A DNA stretch of 64,000 nucleotides from Setoptus koraiensis (Eukaryota; Arthropoda): contig CM106586.1 in NCBI GenBank assembly GCA_048013815.1, forward strand, positions 15,252,001 through 15,316,000, written 5' to 3'. Of the stretch, positions 26,001 to 36,309 are shown one piece after another (the first letter of the stretch is position 1; the number at the start of each line of letters is the position of its first letter). The position numbers were made by a program, and so were the translations under genes. The notes under the pieces are model-generated. The model saw only the letters and a program-made list of their open reading frames with translations. It ran no database searches and had not been told where the DNA came from.

Positions 26001-27000
26001 ATTTGGCAGCGAAAGTGATGTATCATCTATCATTGTTCCAGTTTGTCTTGTTAGCGGCTGGTCGTTTATCTACTTAATGGTCGATGATGCCAGTGTTTGC
26101 CGTTTGCTCTGTATTGTGGGCCAAATCCACACATCGGACTGTATAAAACGGTATAATCGCCCATGATATCGCTGAGTCGAGTCGACAAATTTTTCGACAA
26201 GCAGCACGCAACGAGCAATTTGGCCCCGAGAAAAAGTCTCGAATTCGAAATTGTCGCGTTCGAAATTCGGGTTGCCAAAATAGAAAAGTTATAAATTTCA
26301 AGAAAGTTGTAAAAGGAAACTGTGGCTGTCTGCGCCAGCTGTTATCTGGCATGCTCACAAATAGGGGGAGATAATAGCAAAAACGGCATGCATTGTGGGC
26401 CTGCCATGCGCGGCTTTGTGCGGCCACCGGGCCGAGATAACGAACGAAGCGACGGGGTCCACGCTGGGGCCCCAAGTATAGGTCTGGCGAGAGTGCTTTG
26501 TGTGTGTGTGGCCCATCGAGGGCAGCCGGCTGTTTTTATTTTTATTTTATATGCGCTTGTCCAAGGTTACACACACACGCACGCACGCAGCCACCCACTA
26601 AAACACAACCCAAACAAGCTAAATATAATGTGTATAGCGACAAATAATCTCTTTATATTATTATATTATTTATACTACACGGCATATACGGCGTGTACGG
26701 CAGTGAGAGATGAGTGTGTTAGTTGGTGGAAAACAGTTGAATTTTGAGTTGGGCGCAAATTGCAATTTGCAACCATTTGATTATTTGAATAGTAAGCGAG
26801 TGTGACGCAAATCTATCAAGTGCCACATTCAGACTTTCGCGAACGGGGGGCGCCCAGCACGGGCACTGGCGACCGGCGAGTCGTATTGTAATTGGATTCA
26901 TTTGGAGCCTCACACTGTCGTTGCGCGCAACTTTTTGAACAGAGTCACAAGTGAAGTGTCTAACCCTGGCTTGAAGCGCCTGACGTTTCGTTGATGCGCC
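20000..27000. other. Gene-free AT-richer stretch
   Basis: No exon is recognised. It contains a GA-rich patch near 20600-20635 and otherwise ordinary unique sequence. A minus-strand open frame at 24794-25054 encodes a hydrophobic stretch (AIAGVIWVVLGSIWFIMTI) that could be an isolated membrane segment, but I could not link it to other exons or to a family. Confidence 0.4.
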
Positions 27001-27360
27001 AAAATTGCCCTGTTCGCCGGCTCGAGATTGTTTATCTTCTTTTTCTGTGCCATTAGTTGTAATATATATTGAATTTGCCGCGTTGTGTTCATCGTCAAAT
27101 CATTATTTTTATTGCGCGCGCGCTGGCGACAAATTTCAGACTTGAGCGACATGGCGACATAGCGACATCGCGACTTGAGCTGGCGACGGGCCGACAGCTA
27201 GTCACACGATTGTGTTACATTGTCCCCGAGGGCACGCTGACAAGCTTCGCGAGCCAAAATAAATGAAACGGAGACCCGCGAATAAATTTGCAGATATTCA
27301 GCACATGACTAGTTTGCGGCGCCACAACGCAATTGCATACATGTCGTGCGAGAGAGAGAG

Positions 27361-27420
27361 CGCGCCGGATAATCGCGCGAGGCGGCGGATAATCGCGCGA
27401 GGCGGCGGATAATCGCGCGA
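27361..27420. repeat. 20-base tandem repeat, 3 copies
   Basis: Three 20-base units end in GGATAATCGCGCGA; only the first differs, at its left end. Confidence 0.92.
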
Positions 27421-27790
27421 GCTCTCCAGCGGCGACTCTCGAGCCGACCGCTGCGACAGGCTCGAGAGTCCCGCTCGAGCCGCGGCTCTCGTGCACGTCG
27501 GGCTGGCGTGTCAAGACTCGAGTTCGTAGCGACCATCGCGCCACAACAACACAAGTCGGCGATGGCGTCACCTAGCAACGTTGTTCACTGATCACCAAGC
27601 TCGCATAATCGTTGCATGGCAAACGGGTTGTGTCGTCGTCTGTGTGCACTAATTGACTTTGTCGACGTAATGACCTTGTTGAACTGTCTTTGTCGAAATG
27701 ACTCTGCTGAATTGTCGACTCTGTCGGGGTGACTTGGCTGAATCGTCGTCGTCTGTGTGTGTGTGATTGACTTGCGGGCAAGTTTACATA

Positions 27791-27855
27791 ACCTGACAAT
27801 TGCGATTACATAACATTGCGCGGGCAATGTTATGTAATCGCCGCAATTGTCAGGT
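27791..27855. repeat. Long near-perfect inverted repeat (hairpin)
   Basis: Bases 27804-27819 pair with 27824-27839, and 27791-27803 pair with 27843-27855. This gives 29 base pairs with a four-base loop (27820-27823) and one three-base bulge (27840-27842). It is much longer than chance palindromes in the window. It could be a folding RNA, a cruciform-forming site or the remains of a small inverted-repeat element. No flanking target-site duplication is evident. Confidence 0.9.
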
Positions 27856-28060
27856 GCCCACAATTGTGGCGATGGTCGACTGTTCACACGATTGATTAAC
27901 TGGCTCGCGTCAATCAGCTGACGATTCATCGGCGATTCGAGTGGATCCAGTCGGCTCAGTTTGGTCAGTTGACGGCCGAGTTGCACGAATGAGCCGATTG
28001 ATTGATTTGGCCCACGCGCCAGCGGCCCCCTTCCGGCCGACTTTGTAAGCCGGGCCTGGC

Positions 28061-28120
28061 GCAGTATATGGCAGTATATGGCAGTATATGGCAGTATATG
28101 GCAGTATATGGCAGTATATG
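28061..28120. repeat. Perfect decamer array, 6 copies
   Basis: GCAGTATATG is repeated six times without a mismatch, which implies recent expansion or ongoing homogenisation. Confidence 0.97.
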
Positions 28121-28590
28121 GCGCGGCCGTTGTCGTTATCATTATTGTAAATCAAGCAGCCGGCTGCTGGCTAGAAATTGCGAGTCTATCTGGGTCTGCT
28201 CGGTTCGCGTATTCGCGTGAGCGCGATTGAGTAGATGGCGCGCCGTCATGTGACAGTTATTGGCCAACGACATAGGCCCAGATAAATAAATAGATAACCT
28301 TGAACGACTTGCAAGCCGACCAGTGGAGCGTTGTTAAATCACATACTGTTTACATTTTAGTTGTGTGCTCTGTTGCGTCGTTGGCGCCGCTCGCGCCCCA
28401 ATATATCTTATCTCGGCCCATGTCGGCAAGCCAATTAACTGACAGCCGGGCCGCTGATCCTGCGCTCGCTCATTGCCAGTTGTCGCGGGCGCGAGGCGAC
28501 GATTGCGGGCCCAATGATGGGCCGCAATCGGGCCACTAACCGGGCACTAAGCGAGCGGGCCGCCACACGGGCGAGCGTGCGCTCCTTGGG

Positions 28591-28700
28591 GCCGCCTAGC
28601 GTCTCGTTGGGCGGCCTAGCGCCTCGTCGTGCCGCCTAGCGCCTCGTCGTGCCGCCTAGCGCCTCGTCGTGCCGCCTAGCGCCTCGTCGGAGACGCCTAG
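28591..28700. repeat. 20-base minisatellite, about 5.5 copies
   Basis: The unit GCCGCCTAGCGCCTCGTCGT is perfect in the central copies and degenerate at both ends. Confidence 0.95.
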
Positions 28701-29722
28701 TGTCGGCCCGCAGCGGGCCTTTTGGGGAGCCAACTTGCCAGTTGCCAGTTGCCAGTTGCCAGTCGCCAGTCGACGCCTTCGATGGCTCGCTGGTCGACAG
28801 CGCCACCCCGCCTCGAGCAACAACATCAACAACGACGCTGCAACTTTTATAACAAGCGTCGTCGCAACCATACAGCAACAACAGTGCCGCCTAAGCGCCC
28901 TCCACTAGAGGGCCTGTAGCCCCCATCGCAAGCCAACTATGATAGCTGGCCATATAATCAGATAATCATATGATCATATCCACCCGTGGATTTATCTGCA
29001 CAAAGCCATTATTTGCCAAACTTATCTAAGCCCCATTTGCGCCGCTTGCGGCCTATGCCCACCGTCGGCTGCCCACCATCGGCTGCCCACCATCGGCTGT
29101 TTGCTGGCCCATCATCGGCTGGCCCACTGGCGCGCCCACTGATGAGCCCGCTGGCGAGCTCACTGATGAGCCGGTTGGCCAGTGAGCCAGTGGGCCGCTG
29201 AGCGGCGGATCGATGCATAACCGAGCGAGCGAGCTTGCCAGCGGGTCGGCATCACGCTGGCGCGACCACGTTACAGTGTCTACTTTTGGCACTGCTGCTG
29301 CTATTACGCGGCCTATGCACGTTGTATCAGGGGCCCCACGCGAACAAGCCAACAGTTCTGGCCAGTTGTGGCCAGATTCGCGAGCCCGCGAGCCGCGGGG
29401 CCCCCTGGCCCGCCTAGTGATCGGCCCACGGACTGCCGATGGCTGGCGCAAAGTCACACGATGGCACAGTGCGCACTGCATACTGCAAGTGTTTGAGCCG
29501 GCACCGAGGGCGACACATAGCGATGAGTTACGTAACGACGCCGACAGGGGCACGGCGAGCGGATGCATTCAAGGGCGAGCCGCCCGGCGGCGCCCACACA
29601 GGCACCCAGGGCCGCCAATCATTCATCTTGGGCCGCGTTTTGTCGCTTCGAGACAATTCAATGGGCCCATTGGCATGGCCGTCTCGTCCCCATGCGCGTG
29701 GTTTCCTTTTTATCTCTTCGTT

Positions 29723-29848
29723 TATGCTCGCGCCGCGTCGGGCCGGCTCGGCATTTCGTATGCTCGCGCCGCGTCGGGCCGGCTCGGCATTTCGTATGCT
29801 CGTGCCGCGTCGGGCCGGCTCGCTGTTTCGTGTGCTCGCGTCGCGCCG
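29723..29848. repeat. 36-base minisatellite, about 3.5 copies
   Basis: Units start at 29723, 29759, 29795 and 29831 (partial). Since 36 is a multiple of three, the array gives repetitive open frames on both strands, which I do not regard as coding. Confidence 0.95.
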
Positions 29849-30207
29849 CACCGTGCCCGATCGAGCTGATAATCATGGTGGCGGCCATGGTCGTCATTGT
29901 GCTCATCACGACCGTCGCCCAGCGGCCATTGTGTTGGGGCGCCAACACAACACCAAGCGACGCGTCTTAACGTTATTATCGCCCGTCGACACTGCGCATC
30001 GCAGTTGTGCCGGCCCCCAGCCGCCCCTCAGACACGCCGTTTGTGTTGGTGTGGGTGGGTGGAGGAGGGAGGGGGGGGGGCGTCCGGCTCCAACAAAGAT
30101 GTTTGGCAAGATACTGGTTAATTATAAGCGATTTTGGGCCCGCGAACGAGTGTGCCGTATTGGCTTGTTACGTAAGTATATAGGAGCCATGGGCGATGCG
30201 CGCACTT

Positions 30208-30300
30208 GGGCCAATTGTAGTGCGTTGTTGGGCCGATTGTAGTGCGCTGTTGGGCCGATTGTAGTGCGTTGTTGGGCCAATTGTAGTGGGCGCTGTTGGG
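30208..30300. repeat. 22-base minisatellite, about 4 copies
   Basis: The unit begins GGGCCAATTGTAGTGCG or GGGCCGATTGTAGTGCG. The last copy carries a two-base insertion. The start of each unit is a GGGCC word like those scattered through the left half of the window. Confidence 0.92.
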
Positions 30301-30999
30301 CGAATAAATGTGACAAGTTGACAATTGTCAATTGTTTGCCTTCTATGGCAATCTCGCGCCTCTTTGCCCGTGCACACAATCACACTGGCTGCGATCTGGG
30401 CCCCATCTCGACAGTGATCTCGGCAGCGGCGGCGTCGACAGCCATTGGCGCCGGTTCTACTTAGGCCCAGTGTGCAGCGAGGCCCCAACTGCTTGCTGCC
30501 CATCCCCCAAAACACGCATGGGGCCCCAGCGGCAGATGTGACGCATCAAATGGACGAGGGCGGACGTGCATTAGGCAACAGGATGAGTGAGCGGGAACAG
30601 GGGGGGGGCGAGCACGGTTGATGATGGCAAAAAAGCAAACACGAGCACAATTGAGAGTGTCAAACGAAGCCATCCGACCAACCAACTCACAAACTTGTGA
30701 CAGACTCGTTGACTGCCGACTAACTGTGGCGCCGCACCTGCTGCCAACACCAGCAAACAAACAAACAAACAAATAGACGACCAACACAGTCACTCAAACA
30801 GACAAACAATGGCCCTGCGCTCTGCCTCTGGTTTGGGCCTCACAGCGCCCCAAACACAGCGCCCCAAACAGAGCGCCCCAAACCGAGCGGCCCCAAACCG
30901 AGCGGCCCCAAACAGCCAAATGACCAGACGCGCCAATGATGTGTCTCACATTGCAGCCCGGCAGCGGGCTTTCTATTTTTGCGTTAGCCATCAGCCATC

Positions 31000-32630
31000 A
31001 GTATGTATAATGTACGTCCATTAATTGTCAATAGAGTGTCTCCAATGGCGGTGCCCCATGAGCCGCCCGCCCGTCCCTACGTTTGTCCGTTATTCACTCG
31101 GTCGCTGTTGCTGTGAATGGGGGCCCACTCTTATTATTATGTTTGCTTTATCCGGTCCATTCTATCCATCCATCCGTCCATCTATTCACCTGGGTGCGTG
31201 CGTGTGTGTGTGTGTGTGTCGACAATCATACTAACTCACTGGCGGCAGCAACTGGGCGACTTTTGTTCGCAATTTGCCATGTTGTTCAATTAGTTATGTA
31301 CCACTGAACACTTATAAACAGTTGCTGCTGCTGCTGATGCAACCCAGCAACTGTCAATTAATGCAACTTGCCAACGCACAGATTGTATCTGTCAATAAAG
31401 ATGCTATTATACTCGATAACCCTTTTCTCTTATTTGGGCCCCCACTTTTGACCGCCGCCTCGTCACTTCTTTGCTTCAAACACTAAACACTGCTACACAA
31501 CGAACCGGACAATATAAATAGAGTGCTGCCAACAATACTAAACACCAACAACAATGCCATCTGTATCAATGAGCAACTGCTCAATGACATAATCGTTGGC
31601 CATAGAGGGCCCAAATATACTGCTTAGGCTGACAAAAGCGCACTAACTGTACCGTTATAACATTATACTTACGTTATCATCTATATATGGTTTAGGTATT
31701 ACAAGTTGAGTAGCATATAAGTTGAGCTAACATTGGCACCACTGACAGCCAAACCAAATGAAATCGTTGCCACTCATTTACACGGTACTCAGGCAGCTAT
31801 AGATATAGCTCTGTTTTCTTTGTAACAATTTTCTTGCTGACACGTATACTTTCTGTTGTATCAAAATGTTTTCTTTTTCTCCTTCAATCCTGTTCGTGTT
31901 ATATAAACCAACAAAAAATCAACTTGATGCTACTACTTAATGACTGCTAACACTCCAACTTGGCAAGACAGCCTCTTAGCAATTTCCATAACACTGACTG
32001 AGCTAGATAACACAACAGACATTTAAGCGACCCACTACAAGTCTAGTGCTGCAATTGGTATGGTGTGACCAACATACTTGAGATGAGAATTATCAAGAAT
32101 TAATAACTGTAGAAGGCTAATAGGTAAGGCTTCATGTTTGTGCACGATATAAACCTCGTCTAGACGAACGATTTTCCAGCTCAAAACAAATTAAAAAAAC
32201 CCAGAGACCTACAGAAACATGGGCCCATCTTCACCATGGATGACGTAGCGAACTACATGTAGTGCGCGTGAGAATTCATATATGTCGATTTGGGTACTCG
32301 TAGTATGGCAGTGAGGTTACCCGGTGAATATTGCCATTCATACTCTCCCTGGTTTTTCTTCATTCATGAAATGCTTCAAGAAAATGACGTTTTAACGTTC
32401 CGAAAAGAGAGGTACTCTCAGAAAATGAAGCGATCCGCATTGAGAGAGGAAAGATGATTGGATATAGCCCGCACAAAACATGCACATCGATATGATTGCA
32501 TTCTTGTATATAAGTTATGTCAATGCCGACAATAGTTGGACACACTTTGCCTCGAGTCCGAGTCAGTACAAAATCTCAACAGCACTTACAACACTTACTT
32601 GTTAGTCTAGAAGCACTAAATCTCGACCAA
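31000..32630. other. Gene-free stretch left of ATP5MF
   Basis: This transition zone runs from GC-rich to AT-rich sequence. It contains a GT run (about 31201-31220) and further GGGCCC words (near 31121, 31436, 31608 and 32221). No exon is recognised. Its right end abuts the 3' end of ATP5MF, where a minus-strand AATAAA lies at 32633-32638. Confidence 0.45.
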
Positions 32631-32767
32631 GTTTTATTTAGACAACGCCTTCGTAATCACATCTCGTGATACACAAGAAGTGAATAACAGATGATAGTAG
32701 TGACATTCCGTCCTACAAGTGGATCTCTTCCTCCCTTGGCATCTTTTAGATCTCAAATGATCAAAGT

Positions 32768-33204
32768 CTACCAATGATACTTGTGCAGTCTGTGTTTTCT
32801 CAGATATGGTATCATTGTGAGCATGGTGAGAAAAGACACAGCGCTCATAAATTGAACAAATGCCGGGATTGCACTTCCATAACGTGTATGCATCCACCTG
32901 TATTGCCATCTGAAGAAGGCCCTGCTGGTGGCCGCAATCGCAGCTTGGGGCGTCTTATTGCGTCGCATGAGCCAAGCTTGGAGTTCACCCAATTTCACAT
33001 CTTTTAATGGGATATCCTCTGGCGTGACAGGGAAGAAAGTAAGTTATTATTTTACAAGAGAGGATAAAAAGCAGGGTAAAAGAATGTGGTCAATAAAGCT
33101 CGCTTCAACTTACTCTTGGCACTGTAGTTGACCCAAGGGTAAAATGGTCCATGAACGGCACGATTGTATTCCTTTGGGTAGTTACCAAACGATGGGAAGA
33201 CCAT
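32768..33204 (-). CDS. ATP5MF: ATP synthase subunit f, mitochondrial
   Basis: Two coding exons, 33114-33204 and 32768-33018, joined through a GTAAGT donor and a CAG acceptor, give a 113-residue protein close to the family's usual length of about 90-110. The start MVFPSFGNYPKEYN and the block KLGELQAWLMRRNKTP, followed by FFRWQYRW, match the animal subunit f pattern. A single hydrophobic segment near the C-terminus (IPAFVQFMSAVSFLTML) is the expected membrane anchor, followed by a basic HRLHKYHW tail. Subunit f sits in the membrane Fo sector of complex V and supports dimer formation. A minus-strand AATAAA lies at 32633-32638. The upstream sequence suggests extra 5' untranslated exons before an acceptor at about 33223. 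The gene is head-to-head with DRG2. Confidence 0.93.
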
Positions 33205-33613
33205 TTTGCCGAGATGCGATTCCCTATAGACAGATAAATATTGAACAATATTGAATAATAATATTGTTACTTTCCAATGATACTCTGGTGACCTGTAATA
33301 ATAAAATAAAATAAAAATACAAACAACTTCACATGGGTTCCACGGCAAGCTGGCGCCAATTTCAAACGAAATTTCTCGTCGAGAAATCCTCGTTGGTCGT
33401 TCGCTTGCATAATATATGAGATTAATGGACAGCGGTGTATGAAGGCGTGTTGAGTCGATTCGGCATGGCTTCATGTGCAAGTCTGATCTGTTTTATTAGA
33501 AATATTGTTTTATTTGTTGAATATCCAGACAATTGTTATTTCTTGTTCATATACTCACAGTGGTAGTAGAAGTAGTTGTAGTAGTGGTCTCCCACAACAA
33601 TACCGGCTTCATC
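33205..33613. promoter_or_regulatory. Shared 5' region between ATP5MF and DRG2
   Basis: The two start codons are divergent and about 410 bases apart, so both promoters must lie here unless the first exons are remote. No TATA box is obvious, as expected for housekeeping genes. Possible 5' untranslated splice acceptors are seen at about 33223 (minus strand) and about 33560 (plus strand, ACTCACAG just before the untranslated leader of DRG2). Confidence 0.5.
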
Positions 33614-34711
33614 ATGGGGATATTAGAAAAAATCGTCGAGATCGAGAACGAGATGAAGAGGACGCAAAAGAACAAAAAAACGGAATATCATCTCGGTTTA
33701 TTGAAGGCCAAATTGGCCAAATATCGTGCCACCCTCTTGCAACCAGCAAGTAAATCAAAAGATAAAGGAGAAGGATTTGATGTTATGAAGAGTGGCGATG
33801 CCAGAATAGCCTTGATTGGATTTCCCTCCGTGGGCAAATCCACTATTTTAAATACTTTGACACACACACATTCGGAGGCCGCCTCATACGAATTCACCAC
33901 TCTCACCTGTATACCTGGTGTCATTGAGTACAAGGGTGCTAATATACAATTGCTTGACTTGCCTGGAATTATTGAGGGTGCCGCCCACGGTAAGGGTCGC
34001 GGTAGGCAAGTCATTGCCGTAGCCAGAACATCCGACCTAATTGTTATCATGTTAGACGCAACAAAAAGTGATGTGCAACGGCAACTACTGGAAACCGAAT
34101 TAGAGACAGTGGGCATTAGGTTGAATAAACAAAAACCCAAAATTTATTTCAAAGAAAAGAAAGCTGGAGGAATAGCTTTCAATTCGACATGTCCACTGAC
34201 CAAGATAGACGAAAAAATGGTGCACATGGTATTGTCCGAATACAAGATGCATAATGCTGAAGTTTTATTCCGTGAAGACGTTGGCATAGACGAATTCATT
34301 GACGTTCTATCAAATCAGAGCCGTGCTTACATACCTTGCCTTTATGTTTACAACAAGATAGATCAGGTCTCCATAGAGGAGGTGGACCGTTTGGCTCGTC
34401 AACCAAACAGTGTTGTTGTCTCGTGTAACATGAAATTGAATCTAGATTATCTATTGGACAGGATATGGGAGAAACTGTCTCTCATTAGGATTTACACCAA
34501 AAAACGAGGCAAGCCGCCCGATTTCAATGATTCGCTTATTATGAGACGAAACGCTACAGTAGAACATGTCTGTCATAGCATACACAGGACTCTGGCAGAT
34601 CAATTCAAATATGCAATTGTTTGGGGTCTTAGTACCAAATACAGCCCTCAGCGTGTTGGTTTGGCGCATCGTCTTGCCGATGAAGATGTTGTTATGATTG
34701 TCAAAAAATAG
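33614..34711 (+). CDS. DRG2: Developmentally regulated GTP-binding protein 2
   Basis: A single-exon frame of 365 residues, one more than human DRG2. The start was set at MGILEKIVEI, the conserved N-terminus, and not at the in-frame Met 27 codons upstream, whose extension is repeat-derived (poly-Val). Motifs are GFPSVGKS (P-loop, about 69-76), DLPGIIEGAAHGKGRG (switch II, about 115-130) and NKID (guanine specificity), with a C-terminal TGS domain ending in DEDVVMIVKK. DRG GTPases bind DFRP partner proteins and associate with translating ribosomes; DRG2 pairs with RWDD1/DFRP2. The gene converges with the cuticle gene, whose stop is 340 bases away. Nothing looks truncated. Confidence 0.97.
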   Translation: MGILEKIVEIENEMKRTQKNKKTEYHLGLLKAKLAKYRATLLQPASKSKDKGEGFDVMKSGDARIALIGFPSVGKSTILNTLTHTHSEAASYEFTTLTCIPGVIEYKGANIQLLDLPGIIEGAAHGKGRGRQVIAVARTSDLIVIMLDATKSDVQRQLLETELETVGIRLNKQKPKIYFKEKKAGGIAFNSTCPLTKIDEKMVHMVLSEYKMHNAEVLFREDVGIDEFIDVLSNQSRAYIPCLYVYNKIDQVSIEEVDRLARQPNSVVVSCNMKLNLDYLLDRIWEKLSLIRIYTKKRGKPPDFNDSLIMRRNATVEHVCHSIHRTLADQFKYAIVWGLSTKYSPQRVGLAHRLADEDVVMIVKK

Positions 34712-35050
34712 ACTTTGAAACTGGTCCAATAGCGAAGTCTAAGAGAGTTAGAGAAATATATGTGTGCAGAGGATGCTTTGATTTTGCAAACAAATATGAC
34801 ATAATAGTGTGTTGATTGAAAGTGTGTGCACTGTTCTATAAGAATGCCAGTTGGTTTTGCATATATTATTATTATAATTATCATCATCACGTAACACATG
34901 ATGATGATTAGCTGGTATTGCTTTTATTCATTCATTTTACTTTTAACGGAACAACGCTAGAAACGGCAACAAATTGTAATTTTGTTTGCCGTTGTCATTA
35001 TCGTGACCATTGTATAATATCCTTTCATATCATTAAACATTTAATCTAAT

Positions 35051-36143
35051 TTAGTAACGTGGGATGGCAGGGGCAGCCAAGGGCACTGGCAAGGCAGCTG
35101 GGGCCAAGTGGTTAGACACAATTGAGTAGCTGAAAGCTTGTGGGACAATTGGTGCAGCTGGTGCGTATGCTGGGGCAGCAATTGGGGCGTATGCTGGAGC
35201 GGCCAATGGAGCGGCTAGAGGAGCGGCCAGAGGAGCGGCCAGAGGAGCTGGTCCCCATGCTGGCAGAGGTGCTGGCAGGGCAAGTGGTGCAGGGGCAACG
35301 GCAAGTGGTGCTGGGGCTGCATTTGTGTGGTTTTTAGCGGAACCGGAAGTTGGATAAAAAGACGAGATAGAGAGAGCTTATGTCAGTTCCGGTTGTCAAG
35401 CTAAGAGTGCAAATTGTGATAGATAGTAGTGGTGACATTTGACTATTTTTAATTGCCCCAATACTAACCTGCGAGAACTGGTGCTGGGGCGGCGACGGCA
35501 ACTGGTGCTGGTGCGGCAACGGCAACTGGGACGGCCTTGTTGATTGAGGTGGCAGCAGGGTCCTTTGGCTCAACTCCTGGCTCGTTGGTTTGGATGTTGG
35601 CACGGAAACCGGCACCGTCAGCAACGTAGTTAACAATACGTGTTCGACCATCTAAGTCACGGAGACCGTATGAACCTGTCTTGACTCCCAAAGCATCACC
35701 GGTTTCACGTCTGAATGAGCCACCGGTTGCGTGATCTTCGTTGTAACCGAAGTTGTAGTTACCAATGTTGTCTTGGCTACGGAACTGGGTGCTGGTACCG
35801 GTTGACACGGCTGCTGGAACGGCAGCGGGTGTGATGATGTGGCTGGCTTGTGACACGGCAACAAGGGCGGCTAAACAGATTAGGACCTATAGTTGTAGTA
35901 GTTTTGTTTGTTTGTTTTTTTTTTTTTTTCATTTATATCGGTTTATATTGGATATTTTTGTTTAATTGAACATTGGATGACGAGTGAAACGCAATGATTA
36001 GTATGATTAGACATGATGATTCAAGAATTTCTTCAAGAAGTTTCGAATTGATTCACTTAAGTAATCCGATAAACACAAGTTTGGCTCATTTGGGGCCAGA
36101 CTCTGTTTTTCGTGCACTGCAAGTTGAGTTTTCGTACCTTCAT
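35051..36143 (-). CDS. Chitin-binding cuticle protein (Rebers-Riddiford type)
   Basis: Three exons (36138-36143, 35469-35886, 35051-35316) with GT/AG ends give a 229-residue protein. The first exon codes only Met-Lys, a hallmark of arthropod cuticle genes, and the intron splits the signal peptide MKVLICLAALVAVSQA. The Rebers-Riddiford region lies at about residues 45-100 and contains TGSYGLRDLDGRTRIVNYVAD followed by an arachnid-like NEPGVEPKDPA. The C-terminal half is Ala/Pro/Val-rich with repeated AAPAP and APLAAPL units and ends in PRY. Such proteins are secreted by epidermis and bind chitin in the exoskeleton. Expression probably follows the moult cycle, which is relevant because EcR genes lie in the same window, although no direct link is shown. 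A TATA box lies about 150 bases upstream of the start codon. Confidence 0.93.
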
Positions 36144-36292
36144 TTTGATGAGTTTTTTTACTTTTCTTGACTGCAACTGTGAAAAAAGTGTAAGAATAAT
36201 CAGAAAGATTTCTCTTTTCAATATTTTCTTGTTCTTCTTTTAGTTAAGAAACTCGAGAATTGTTTGGTGGCCAACTGATGAAAATTCGTTTC

Positions 36293-36300
36293 TATTTATA
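36293..36300 (-). promoter_or_regulatory. TATA box of the cuticle protein gene
   Basis: TATAAATA on the minus strand, about 150 bases upstream of the start codon. This fits a TATA-driven, tightly regulated cuticle gene. Confidence 0.7.
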
Positions 36301-36309
36301 CGAAAATCG

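Larger units (their letters stand above)
27000..31000. other. GC-rich minisatellite cluster without recognisable genes
   Basis: This block resembles the GC-rich block at 3-6.7 kb but is denser in tandem repeats. At least seven distinct arrays lie within 4 kb (27361-27420, 28061-28120, 28591-28700, 28737-28773, 29061-29135, 29723-29848, 30208-30300), plus a long hairpin at 27791-27855. Overlapping open frames of 100-267 codons on both strands are repeat- and composition-driven. Runs of G at about 30061-30080 and 30600-30608 could form quadruplexes. No promoter or exon is confidently visible. Confidence 0.5.

Noticed and set aside
29439-30242. 267-codon plus-strand open frame (and the overlapping 218-codon frame at 29213-29869)
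   Set aside because: Both frames run through the 36-base minisatellite and read as repeats in several frames at once. No family resemblance.
33688-34140. 150-codon antisense frame within DRG2
   Set aside because: Shadow of the DRG2 coding frame.
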